Shown piece after piece: positions 1 through 10,266 of a stretch of DNA of 64,000 nucleotides; position 1 is the first letter of the stretch, and each line of letters starts with the position of its first letter. Made by a program: the position numbers and the translations under genes. Source of the DNA: Cytidiella melzeri (taxonomy: Eukaryota > Basidiomycota > Agaricomycetes > Polyporales > Irpicaceae); contig JABYQR010000149.1 in assembly GCA_022592445.1 (NCBI GenBank), forward strand, positions 1 to 64,000, read 5' to 3'. Below the pieces are notes generated by a model. The model worked only from the letters and a program-made list of their open reading frames with translations. It had not been told where the DNA came from and did no database searches.

Positions 1-927
1 TGGTAGCGATCTTAGACTCGCTCGACTCGTTAAAGCTGTCCATCGCCTTCTTCTGCTCGGTGGATAAATGTATGTCGCCCGAGGCAACCAGATAGGAGGC
101 GGAGATCTTGGCAGCCGCCGCGAGAGACATGTCAGAGCTATAAGACCGAGTGTCTGTGGAAGCTAAGAATACAGCCCGACCACCAACGGTAAGAGAGCAG
201 AGGAGGTGGGTTCCGTACGCCCTGTAGAGCTCGATAGGGTCCATGGTGTCTAGATCGCTTACGAAGTCTGTCTTCAAGTATGGTTTGATGTGTTGTGTGG
301 TAGGTAGGGAGATATTATAATGGGTCACCGCGTAAGTGATGCGAGTGAACGCGTGCGACAGGCTTGCGCGCTGGGACTCAGTGTAATCGACCTCGGCGGA
401 TGCAGAGAACCCACGATAGCTAGCCTCAAAACCTGCGTTGACGGAGAGACTCTCCATGTACTCTGTAGCGGTCTTGCCGTACGAAGAGCTGTAGTCAGAA
501 GTGGTCTTGCGGTTGAAGTTGACGATTTCAGGAATACTGTAGTCTTTACCACCAAATTCCTGAATGCGAACCGGGAGATCGGCTATAACCCGGCGTGAGT
601 ATGATGTATGGGGAGAATGTACAACACGACAAACCTTGTTCCAGTCGACAACCTGCTGAAGGGCAGAATCGGAGTCTGCGTAATACCCATTCAAGACCTC
701 ATACGTCGAACCGAGGGTATACAGGCACGGAGTATAATTGGAAGGGGCAGCTTCAGGCAAGTTGGAAGGGTTACTGGTATCCTTGCCCTTCATGACGGCG
801 GGTGCGTCGATAAAACCTCCGACATGGGCGAGGTCGTGTTCCGCTGCCATTTGCAATCGAGAGCTGCTCGTTGCATTTCCATTGGATATTAAGGAGGCGA
901 GAGTAGTATCGATGGTGTAGGCCATGA
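1..927 (-). CDS. MACPF-domain protein, paralogue A (3' part outside window)
   Basis: Pore-forming-fold protein of the membrane attack complex/perforin (MACPF) family. The start ATG at 927 matches the position in the two downstream paralogues and lies about 55 bp after a TATA box. Exon 1 (to about 630) carries the family N-terminus, with the motif LGSTYEVLNG. An intron follows at about 630-585. Exon 2 continues to position 1, where the sequence reaches the point at which the paralogues have their next intron. The MACPF signature Y-G-T-H-L-L followed by V-G-G-R is readable at about 180-225. No signal peptide is visible, as in other fungal MACPF proteins. The C-terminal VPS62-like half is expected left of the window but not seen. 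No stop or frameshift is visible in the part present. Pore formation is a family expectation, not shown here. Confidence 0.85.
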
Positions 928-980
928 TGTGACACTGAAGCGAGTTGCGGTGTGCTGGTGCTGAGAGGCCTACAGGACTA

Positions 981-990
981 CCTTTTATAT
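981..990 (-). promoter_or_regulatory. TATA box of MACPF paralogue A
   Basis: ATATAAAAGG on the minus strand, about 55 bp upstream of the ATG at 927. The other two paralogues have a related box at nearly the same distance. Confidence 0.6.
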
Positions 991-3489
991 GTATCCAAGA
1001 TGCCACTGCGGATTGCAGTGGTCCTTCGGCAGGTCTGATTGCGTGATATTTTACAATACAACCTATTCAGAATGCCTCTTGCGAGCTGTGCTGATGAACG
1101 TAAAGTTCCACTGTGGCAGCTATCCAGGCTTCCTCTACCCGCGACTACCGTGGGTTGCTATCCAATTTTTCCCTAATCGCCGTGGGCTGCGATCCAAGTT
1201 TCCTCTAGGCACTGTATTTCTGTTGCTTCTACCCGAGTCCGTGACAATGTAGCAGATACTTGAAATTCGAGCTGTAGGGATGCGCGCTGGCCCTACTGAC
1301 AGAGTTCGGCTTGATGCTCTATGCAGCGCGCCTTTCCGGTAGTCTCTCCGACGTTATATGCGTCAGAAATTCTACTTACTAAATGCCTTTGTAGTGCCAC
1401 TCACGCAGGCTCTTCTCCATATCTGGCAAAGTGAAGCTCCGTACGCAGAAGATGCGCACGTTGAGCGTGCAACATGGGCATTTTCGATCGCAATGCAAGC
1501 ACAGGACCTGGTACCAATGGGCAAGCGCGAGAGTCTTGCGCAGAAAGCTCGATGCACCGTTGTGCCGCACAATTGCAGCTTCCAACTCTTCTCAGCAAAG
1601 CATGGAATTTTCTCGTAGAAGCTCCAAAAAATGATTTCATGCTCAGGGGAGCAATAACCATATTGGAACGCGAAGCTCACCGGGCGTGCATGTACACTAG
1701 ACGGCGTAAAGACTCTCCTCTGTCGATGGCTACTGTCGACCGACTTCCTGCCGACATGTGGCGACTATTTCATTTCCGTGCCAAGTGATATCGCCGTTCC
1801 AGTCTTCCAGTTTTTGATTTCTGTACAACGAGGACTGCCTCTTAGTCAATTGAACTGCATAGTCCCTGAGCAGGAAACGGGAAACAAACACACCGGCAGT
1901 CACCATTTCGTCCATTCTAGCCAGTTGAAGGGAAGAACATGCGACAAACTCGTTCTGTTATGGGTTGAGTGGCAACCCAAAGCCTGCCTACGGACTTTCC
2001 AGCTCGAAGCTCTAGCCCCGACAGCACGGCATTAGTGCTGCGATGCTGAGCGTTTGCCCCAACGACAGACGTTACGCTGACAGAGCAGTAGGCTTTGGAG
2101 GTGGCATGTCATTTGGTGAAATGGTGGCAAAGACGAGATTTGAATTGTTCCAATGAGTGTCACCGACAAATACAAAGTTCCCACGATTAGCGTATCGCAC
2201 GCGTCTGTTTCATCTCCGCCATGATAATCATTCTTACTTGGACATTGCTACACAGGCCGTGGAAAGCAAGCGTTCTACGTAGCTGTCAGTAAGTATGCGC
2301 CACTCTGAGCATTGTAAATCGTTACTACTAGTATGCTATGTGGCCTAATAACTGATGATTTGAGAACACATCCGGTAGTCTAGCATGAATTCCTTCCTGG
2401 ATGACCGTTCTTGCCTTGAGCTTGAAGCACTTCTACCTTCAGGGCCAGGGGCAGTGCAGAGTCTATGCCCCATCTCTCGTCATTGCTACGGAACGTATGC
2501 TTTAGCGATTTGTGGCCCTATGTGTCGCCATTCATCCCGGACCCCGCTGCAGTGAAAGCATTCTTATCAGCAGGCTATGAGACATCATGAGGTACGAAAG
2601 TTTGAACGTCTACTCTGCCTCGGGAAGAATACAATAACCCCAAAGAGACTGGCAACTGCAGTAGGCGGCTGCCAAGGGAGAGCAGTAGCAATGGCAGCAC
2701 TGACATCGCTGACCGCGACGCAACATGACTTGCCCCAAACGCGTGAACTTCCAGGAATTGTATGGCCAAGGTAGCGGTGAGCGTGGTGCTGACGGCCTGT
2801 CTTGCCAACGGATGAGTCTCAAGTACTTCAACGCCGGAGTCAGAACTTGATCTGTGGGTCTTCCGTGAATAGCACGTACGATTGGCATATGCCTCAGGCT
2901 GTGTTGTACATTGAGCGCCGCAGTTGACGGTGTTGAAGTCTTCGCCAGCCTAGCCGTGATTTCAGGGTTCTGAAGGACGCGGATATCTCGCGAGACGCCA
3001 TAACTAAGAACGAGATTTGGAGGATGCACATGAATACATACCTAGAGTCTTTGATATCCGAAGCAAAGGTTTTCAAAGCATGTTTTCGCCAAGACGAGCC
3101 CACTTCGAGAGAGACTGGAAGAACGCATCTGGCACAGAGTGCCGGTTGTAAGGATTGTTCGGAGCCGGGTTCTCCTGGAGTATTCGGTAGGGTGGGCGTA
3201 GATGACTCGGTATCGCAGACCGCCAGGCGTATCCAACCCTACAAGTGCCGGAGCTGGACGTTGGACACTTGGCTCACCTGTCCCAAGGCGTCGAGCCTTG
3301 AAGAACTGAATGCCGGCTGTGAGAGTTGAACGTTGAGGCCTTGAGGGGTGGATTCAAGTTGCGGTTTGTTGTTCGGCATCGGCGTGTCAGCGATCTTCAC
3401 GTGATGAGAGCTTTGGCTACGTGGGGACACCTGAGGATAGAGGTAAGTAGTCAAGCTATGGTGAAGCGTACCTGGAGATAGATAGTACA
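991..3489. other. Intergenic, no recognisable gene
   Basis: About 2.5 kb of unique-looking sequence. Short open frames on both strands (for example near 1358-1680 and 2575-3030) overlap one another and show no domain, start context or splice pattern that supports coding. A weak degenerate repeat lies at about 1110-1215. Confidence 0.5.
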
Positions 3490-3715
3490 TCGGGTAAATA
3501 AACAAAACATTATCACGCTTTATATTGCGTGCCGGGGGTTTATCGCGCGCGCTTGACATTATAATTATGTCCGCATAAGGCAGGTCCTTTATATTGCATT
3601 GTAAAGGCCAAGTGGCATGCGGTAAACGATTTTAAAATAATGTAAAGGCCCAGCACTCGATGTAAAGCAGTAGTGGCAGTAATATATTACATTGTTAACC
3701 ATTATTACAGCTGTC
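3490..3715. repeat. Left cluster of short TGTAAA/GGTTTAT motifs (subterminal-repeat-like)
   Basis: AT-rich stretch with repeated short words in both orientations. TGTAAAGGCC occurs twice and TGTAAAGCAG once at about 3600-3670. GGTAAACGAT and GTGCCGGGGGTTTATCGCG lie at about 3529-3630. Similar words recur at 6290-6520 on the other side of the separase fragment. Such clusters are typical of subterminal regions of DNA transposons, but no terminal inverted repeat or target duplication was identified. Confidence 0.4.
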
Positions 3716-4059
3716 ACAGCATGTCACACCGCGTCTGGGACCGGATGCAAGGCGCTGGCGACCACAACGTCCTCTGAGTCCGAGAACATCCATTACAACA
3801 GACAGACCTACGTGAATATAGGTCGTATACGAGGTTAGGAAGCCTCCAATCTTGACCCCGCCGCAGAACGCCACAGGGTGATGTTGTGCAGCGAACGAGG
3901 TGAGAGTCGCGCCTTTCGTCTCGCAGTGAACGTGAGTCCGTCACCCACTGCCTAATCAAGGCATCTTCTGCACAAATCGGGAAACTGTCTTTCTCGCTCG
4001 ACGCAGTTTGGTTCACTTTGACGTGGTGGATCGACTCCCTTCACGCTTCCCTGCCCCGT

Positions 4060-4143
4060 CCTCGGCGCTCTCGCTCTCGTCGTCGTCGTCGTCTCCCCCC
4101 AACCACCATCTTCTCTCTCTCTCCCCCGCTGCTCAACAACAAT
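4060..4143 (+). promoter_or_regulatory. Pyrimidine-rich promoter-like tract before an ATG
   Basis: A long CT-rich run (TCGTCGTCGTCGTC, then TCTCTCTCTC) ends in CAACAACA directly before ATG at 4141. This is the usual context of a basidiomycete start codon, but the frame closes after 14 codons. It may be the decayed start of whatever gene once stood here. Confidence 0.3.
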
Positions 4144-4394
4144 GACGCCCTTCAAGATCAGCTCAACCGTCCACTCGACTCTCTGAGTGCGGTCATAGAC
4201 CTCAAGCGACACCGCATTCACTCGTGCAAGTCTGTTCAACATGCCAGATTCACTGTATGCACGCCAATTTTTTTTTCGCGCATACAGTCTCATTCAATAG
4301 ATTCTTCCAGTACTTCCCTTCCTACAAGAGACGGGGCCATGCCTCCTTCTTCTAGAAAGAGTGTGTTCACTGACAAGAAGGACAGGGCGAACCG

Positions 4395-5875
4395 AGGCAG
4401 ACTGAGTCAGCGATGTTGTATCAAGCGGGTCACCACTCGCATGCGGTTCGATTCTTCGAACAGAGCTGTCCAGTCAGCGAAGATGCCTTGAAGATGCATG
4501 ACATCGCATTGGTGGACGTGCAGGTCACACCGGACCGAGACGATTAGTGGGCGTCCCTCGAAGACCAGCTACATCGCCGATGGGAAATCCTAGGGGTTTG
4601 CCAGTCTAAAACCGGCGACCGCAGGGTAAGTGTACAATGCCCGAATGCTATATACACGTTGATTTGACCCATTGATATAGGGTGCTTTCTCTGCTTTCAG
4701 GAGTTGTATCAGAACATTCCCATTCCACGTCCAAGCTTTCGTGAAAAAGACAGCATTGTGCAGCAACACCACACTTTTCGACGACTCTCCCTCCACGAAG
4801 TATATCGCTACCGTCATAGATCGAATGACTTACATGGGGATTTGCGACCTCTTCTTGCCTGCCGAGGAGGTGTCGCTGAAAGCACAGCATATAGCCGATG
4901 TTAGCGACTCTGTAAGTAACGCTGTCCTCGGAGCCTTACTTGAGAGGCAAGCTGAAAGCCTCGACAGCAGCAAATGGAAGCCAGCCGTTCACAATGCGAT
5001 ATGCAGAATACTACAAGACGCTCTTGAAGTATACCCTCCACAGAAAATGCCAGTTCGCAGGGCACGGGTTATGCTCAAGTGCTTTGAGCTCACGAGTTCG
5101 ACTGCCGGAAAAGGAATGTGTTTTGTGGATGACGTTGAGAAATTCGCGCTGGAGGCGGACACTATCCTGCAAGCTGAAGTTCGTCCGAGGTTGACGCTTT
5201 CTCCCTTTGATAACCTCATAATTATGTTTACAGGATCTTGGACTCGATGCAGGCCTCTCTGAGTACTGTGGTCAATACCGGGCAGCATTCAAGCTTTGGA
5301 TGGCCCATTCAGTACACCAGCAGCCGCAGGCGCCACAATCCTCTCGTATAGTCTCGTACGTTGAGGAGGCTTGCAGTATATTGAAGCGCAACATATCGCC
5401 GATGCCACGGCAGTCGTTGGGCAAGACCGTTTTACCAACTGCTGGCAAAGGACAAACCGCAAGAAAGGCGACTGGGAAACGTCAAGCCACAGCTCGTGCT
5501 GCTCCCGCCCGAACTCGAGGGCGAATCGCCACGGTTGCTGTGACACCAAAGCCTCGGAAATGTAAGTGACCTATGGCTACTGTCATCAGCGGCTCACCTC
5601 TCGATAGCGTCGTCAAGTCAGCTTCTTCCGCTACCTATACTGTCATTCGGCCCACCACCAGCACTCGAATATGCCTCAACGTTGTTGGACTTGTTGCGTA
5701 CGTCTTTGAGTTGTCAAGTACTGAAAAAATTTCCGACGCGCAGTAGATTCCACCGCGCATCTGCTGGGTCTGTTGGGGCAAGTCGTGATGAAGGTGCAGG
5801 TTCTCCTGATCGGACGGCGGATCAGCGAACACCACCCCCAAAGCCGATCTGATGGTACGTCATATAGCTGAGGCT
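4395..5875 (+). pseudogene. ESP1: Separase (ESP1/Cut1/BimB) internal TPR-region fragment
   Basis: Separase is the caspase-like protease that cleaves cohesin at anaphase; its long N-terminal half is helical TPR-like repeat. Successive exons here read like that region. A block around 4405-4625 contains the words FFEQSCPVSEDAL and HRRWEILGVCQSKTGDR. A second (4701-5177) contains FLPAEEVSL, ALLERQAESLD and PVRRARVMLKCFEL. A third (5234-5565) contains LDAGLSEYCGQYRAAFKLW. Two short exons follow to about 5850, the last with TAHLLGLLGQ. Intron boundaries at about 4626/4700, 5178/5233, 5567/5607 and 5690/5737 are conserved-looking GT...AG. An in-frame TAG at about 4544 interrupts the first block. Neither the protein start nor the catalytic His/Cys domain is present, so this is a truncated copy. 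Retained introns imply DNA-level duplication, not a retrocopy. A functional copy must lie elsewhere. Confidence 0.7.
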
Positions 5876-6284
5876 AAACCTTCATATCTGATATAGCTTA
5901 ACCAGATTACATTCAATTTTCGACTGAGTTGGCCCATGAGTGGTGAGCCGCACTTGAACGTTTGAACTCTGAAAGGCAGATCTTCCCGTGCTACTCTTTT
6001 CTTCTCCATGGCTTCAATCCCCGGCGTCCCAAGTGGAATTCAAGTTGCGACACTTTTAAAGTCGACCGATGCGCTGCTAGCCCTCGCAGGTAAGCAAAAA
6101 AACTGCACCAAGCAAACGCTCTTGTTCTGCATCGTTACCGACTGAAAAAACCAACTATTTCTTTCACCGTGCTCGCGCTGTATTATTAATTAGCTGATGT
6201 TCTCGCCATTGCGCTGTTCAATTCATTGCCATTATTGCTATGCACCCTAATGCGAGAACTACTGCCTTGAAACCATTGCATTGA
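5876..6284. other. Intergenic, no recognisable gene
   Basis: A short open stretch from ATG at 6008 ends in a donor-like GTAAGC at about 6089. It has no recognisable continuation and may be further debris of the separase copy or of a carrier element. Confidence 0.4.
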
Positions 6285-6525
6285 TGTGTATGACAATATA
6301 AACTACCGGCGGTGAGATTATCGTGCAATGTAAACTATGGGCGGAGATAATAAATTGTATTACCATGCAAGATAAAGTGGCCCGCGGACCATTATCGCGG
6401 GTGCCGGGTGTTTATAACTTTCCAGGTACAGAGATTGTGTGGGATAAAGTTTGCTCAATGTTATATTGTAATGCTCGGGTTTACAGTGGTAGGTATTGTG
6501 CGATAACGTTTTGTTTTTTTACGAG
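6285..6525. repeat. Right cluster of short TGTAAAC/GTTTATA motifs (subterminal-repeat-like)
   Basis: Two direct repeats of the form TRTAAACTAYSGGCGGWGA lie at about 6297-6350, spaced about 32 bp. GTGCCGGGTGTTTATAAC follows at about 6400-6418, and inverted relatives such as CGGGTTTACAGTGG at about 6475-6488. The words match those of the 3490-3715 cluster. Confidence 0.4.
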
Positions 6526-7194
6526 ATGTAAGAGAATAAGCAAAATTTGGAGCTGATTATCAGGAAAACTAGTGTGTTCGAATGGTGTATCTGTTAACAT
6601 CTCGTCTGCTTGATTTTCATGAAAAATATTCATTTTCTGGACACGTACGTACTAGTAGTGGACGTTCTCCCTTTATGACGGTGAACTCGACGACGTGTAA
6701 CTTACATCTAGTGCAAAACTTCAGAGTCCCCCACCCCAAATAACTTGAATACTTGTTGATGCTGACAGAAACGAGTTTGTTTTGCACTTACCGCAAACTG
6801 TGACTCCTGGAGCTGTAAATCGTCTGCATCTGCCCCTTACAAGAATTTGAGTTGGTGAGTATATGGAGGAATGGAGGAATCGCGGGTTATGCCGTCTGAA
6901 GCTTCGTGGCGTTGATGGGACCTGAGGCCTGAGGCCTGAGGCTCGACGCTGAAACAGTCATTAGACAAAATATCACATACACCTCGTTCATGGTGATATC
7001 GCACGAGCTTTTTGCGGTACTGTTATAAACTGGAAGAGTCCTAAGGCATATGCGAGGTCGCAAGACGGTGCTCTGGTGATGTTGAACGGGCTCGGACTGC
7101 GATATGGGTGACAATAAGCGGATGATTTGGAATTGTACACACGAGTACTACTTTACGCCTTACTCAGCACACAGTAATCATATCCAGCGATGAT
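6526..7194. other. Intergenic, downstream of MACPF paralogue B
   Basis: No coding signal seen. The right-hand end is the 3' flank of the minus-strand gene ending at 7195. Confidence 0.5.
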
Positions 7195-9021
7195 TCAGGC
7201 ATCCCACCCATCTCCTTCCAAGACGACCGCCTTCGGATCCAGCTTGAAGCAATCCAGCAGCAGCGGCAGCTGCGTATCCGCGAACCAATAGCGTTTTTCA
7301 ACACAGAAAAACCAGCGATTCTCATAGACATAGCGCGTTGTTACACCACGCAACGCGGCGGTGAGCGCACTCTTGTGTACAGCTCTGAAGTGACCGACCA
7401 ACGCCTCAGGTGGCTGCGATGGGAGTGCACCAGCAGAAGAAGCCATGACAGCGACAACACCCATCGCGAGATAATCAGTTGTAGGCGGAATGGCCCTCCA
7501 AAATCGAACAGAACGCGAGTACGCTCCAGGAGCAACAAAAATCTCCTTCCATTCGACTTCAGCCAACGCGCCTGGGACGAGCTCTTTCACAATGACAGCG
7601 CCATTTGTCGAGACGGCAGGGGTAATGTAATACCATCCGTCCGAACGATCTAAGAATGAGTGAGCAAGAGGTTGTACAGTTTACCACACAACACATACTG
7701 CCTGGGAATTCGTAATTAATGTAGCCACCGCTGGCGCCGACCACTATAGATGCTCTCAGGCTTGCGTCCAGGTCTTTATTGATACGAGCCCTTAGGAAAG
7801 GACCGGGTAGGGTCAGATCCTGTGCGTAAAGCGTCACAAACTGCGCGTACGCCTCTTGGAGTTCGTCGCGACGTGCTGGAGTGGATGCAAACTCCCAGAG
7901 CCCCGTTAGGCACGGAAGGGATGCAAAATCAATGAATCTGCAAGCAACAACGATTAACGAGTTTGGCATACCATCAATATTGAATTTCTAAGTCTACTTA
8001 CTCAGGATAAGCGGTGATAGAAGCCGCCCATTCTTCACGATTCTGCAAGAAATCCTCAGTGCCGTATCGCGGATCTCCTCCCTCTACCGACACTTTCAGT
8101 TTATAGTCATAGCAGATACGGTATTTCTGCTTACTAGTCACGACCGTACACTCGCTCGACTCGTTGAAGCTATCCACCGCTGCTTTCTGCTCCACAGATA
8201 GATCGGCCCCACCCGAAACACCGAAATAGGAAGCAGACATCTTGGCAGCGACCTCGATTGATATTTCAGAGCTATAGGACCGAGTATCGGTGGAAGTCAA
8301 AAACAGACCGCGTCCACCAACGGTAAGTGAGCGGAGGAGGTGGGTTCCATACTGCCTGTAGAGCTCGATACCGTCCATGGTGTCCAAGTCCCTGACGAAC
8401 CACGACTTCAAGAGCGGCTTGATGTGCTCCGTGGGCGGAAGGGAGAGATTGTAATGGGTCACCACATAAGCGGTGCGAGTAAACGCGTGTGACAGGTTCT
8501 CGCGCTGGGATTCGCTATAATCGGTGGAGGCGGAGGCAGAGAAACCAGGGAAGCTAGCATCGAGGCCTGCTTTGGAAGAGAGCGAGTTGGCGTACTCCTC
8601 AGTGGTCTTACCATAGGAAGTGCGGTAATCAGTAGTGGTGTAGCGTTCAAAGTTGACCACTTCAGGAACACTGTAGAATTGTCCACCAAACTCCTGAGAG
8701 CGAACGTCGGCTGATTCTGGCGTAAGGGCAACACAAGAGTGTAATATAAAACAACGACAAACTTGTACTCCAGTCGACGACTTGCTGGATGGTAGACTTG
8801 GCGTCTGCATACTCGCCATTCAAGACATTGTACGTCGATCCAAGGGTATACAGGCAGGGAATGAAGTCGGAAGGGGTATCCTTGTCTGTGGGTGGTGTGT
8901 CGAGAGGGGCTCCAACGAGGTATGTTTCTGCACTCTCTGTGAGATTGGGACTGGGCGGTAGAGGTAGTAACTCACTAGCAGCGTTGAGTCGGGCGAGAGA
9001 AGGATCGGTGGTATGGACCAT
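7195..9021 (-). CDS. MACPF-domain protein with VPS62-like C-terminus, paralogue B
   Basis: Complete member of the tandem family. ATG at 9021 is chosen over an in-frame upstream ATG at 9060 because it aligns with the other paralogues. Exon 1 runs to about 8767, exon 2 to 8002, exon 3 from 7937 to about 7695, and the last exon from about 7650 to the TGA at 7195. The MACPF signature Y-G-T-H-L-L-R-S-L-T-V-G-G-R lies in exon 2 (about 8320-8360), preceded by the FSASAS...SESQRENLSHAFTR block. The last exon has a VPS62/DUF946-like stretch (RFWRAIPP...YLAMG) and ends in the family motif RYWFADTQLPL. No signal peptide or membrane helix is visible. A 42-nt GT...AG segment (8134-8093) is either a retained in-frame insert or an intron, as in paralogue C. 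Likely defensive or lytic role by family; target unknown. Confidence 0.88.
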
Positions 9022-9072
9022 TATGCAAACGTGAGACAACTTGGTTCTTGAGGACAACAAGCCAGCAGGTGG

Positions 9073-9081
9073 CCTTTAATA
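9073..9081 (-). promoter_or_regulatory. TATA-like box of MACPF paralogue B
   Basis: TATTAAAGG on the minus strand, about 52 bp upstream of the ATG at 9021. It corresponds to ATATAAAAGG and TATAAAAAG in the paralogues. Confidence 0.5.
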
Positions 9082-10266
9082 CCAGCAACTACGCTTGGGA
9101 CATGTGACCTTGGTCTCCGGGTGTGCTGAGCTGATTGGCTGCCGCTCCCACTCGGTAAGAGAACTGTGTGGAAGCACAGCAAGACGTGCCGATGGAAACC
9201 GTGAGACTCTCCACTCACTACTATAACCAAAGGAAGAATATTTACAATGGACATATGTCCCCGCGTACTCTTCCCTTTCTTCTTGCGAATTTCTGCTATC
9301 TATCAAGGCGGAGCGCCGTTGAAGAAGCTTTCTGCAGACCTCGCTACTTGTGTGTGGCTGGTGGCAACTTGTGGTCACCTGCACCCCACAGCCTGCAGCA
9401 AGCCGATTAGAGCACTGAGACGCATTCCGAGACATGAGATGGCAATCGTAGCTTTCGAGGGTTTTCTCTCACCCTCGTTTGCCGCGAGAACTACGCCTGA
9501 CTCACAACCTGAAAGCAGATACAATAGAACAATTTAGTTGGGCAAATGCTGAAAGTGGACTCCGTTGCGTGATGCACTGACCTGTAGCTTCTACGAACGA
9601 CAGGAAGCCCTGTCTTCAGCACCTGTCTGTCTGCCAAGTGCTGCGCCGTTCCATCTCCAAGAAAAGCTCGCCAAACCGCAGCTTTGAAGTCCCGACTCAT
9701 GTCACTGGCTTACAGGCCTCTTCCGGTACATTCTTTAACACTTTGAAGGTCCCATAATCCGCCGAGGACTGACACTGATACTTCCTGCTACATGAGGCAT
9801 CCAGTAATTCTCAGTTAATGTGACGGCCAATCAAACAAATTTACAATGGTAATGGAACTCACGGGTATTTGAACGCTATAATTTACCGTATCGCAGTGGA
9901 ATGGAAAAGACACCTCGGCCCGGATAGTTATCGTAGAGCAAAGCTATCAGGACCGTATTCATTCTTCATTCTTCTTTGTATCTGCGAGACGTGCACGGCA
10001 ATGGCTGGGGAGAACAATGAATTTTTGAGATGGAGATGGTGGTAGAATGTCAAACCATCTAGCGCCTAAAGGGAGTTGATCCGTTTGCGGATTTGATCGA
10101 CTCCGACTGATATTTGTAATGTACTACATGCAACATACGTTGACAATATGTTAAGTCTAGGAATTCGTTTCTTGGATTACAGTCAGATTGCTGAGAGTCA
10201 TGTAGATGCGCGCTGCTTTAAAGTGTGTACATGTACCACTATGTAAAACACGGTATGATCGTTGAT
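9082..10266. other. Intergenic between MACPF paralogues B and C
   Basis: About 1.2 kb without a supported gene. An imperfect hairpin (GGAGTTGATC ... GATCGACTCC) lies at about 10072-10104, downstream of paralogue C. Open frames at 9168-9537 lack any recognisable protein. Confidence 0.5.

Noticed and set aside
4018..4491. 157-codon open frame before the separase fragment
   Set aside because: Runs through a CT-rich promoter-like tract and an intron-like segment (about 4255-4289), and in its last part is in a different frame from the separase match; composition is Ser/Arg-rich noise.
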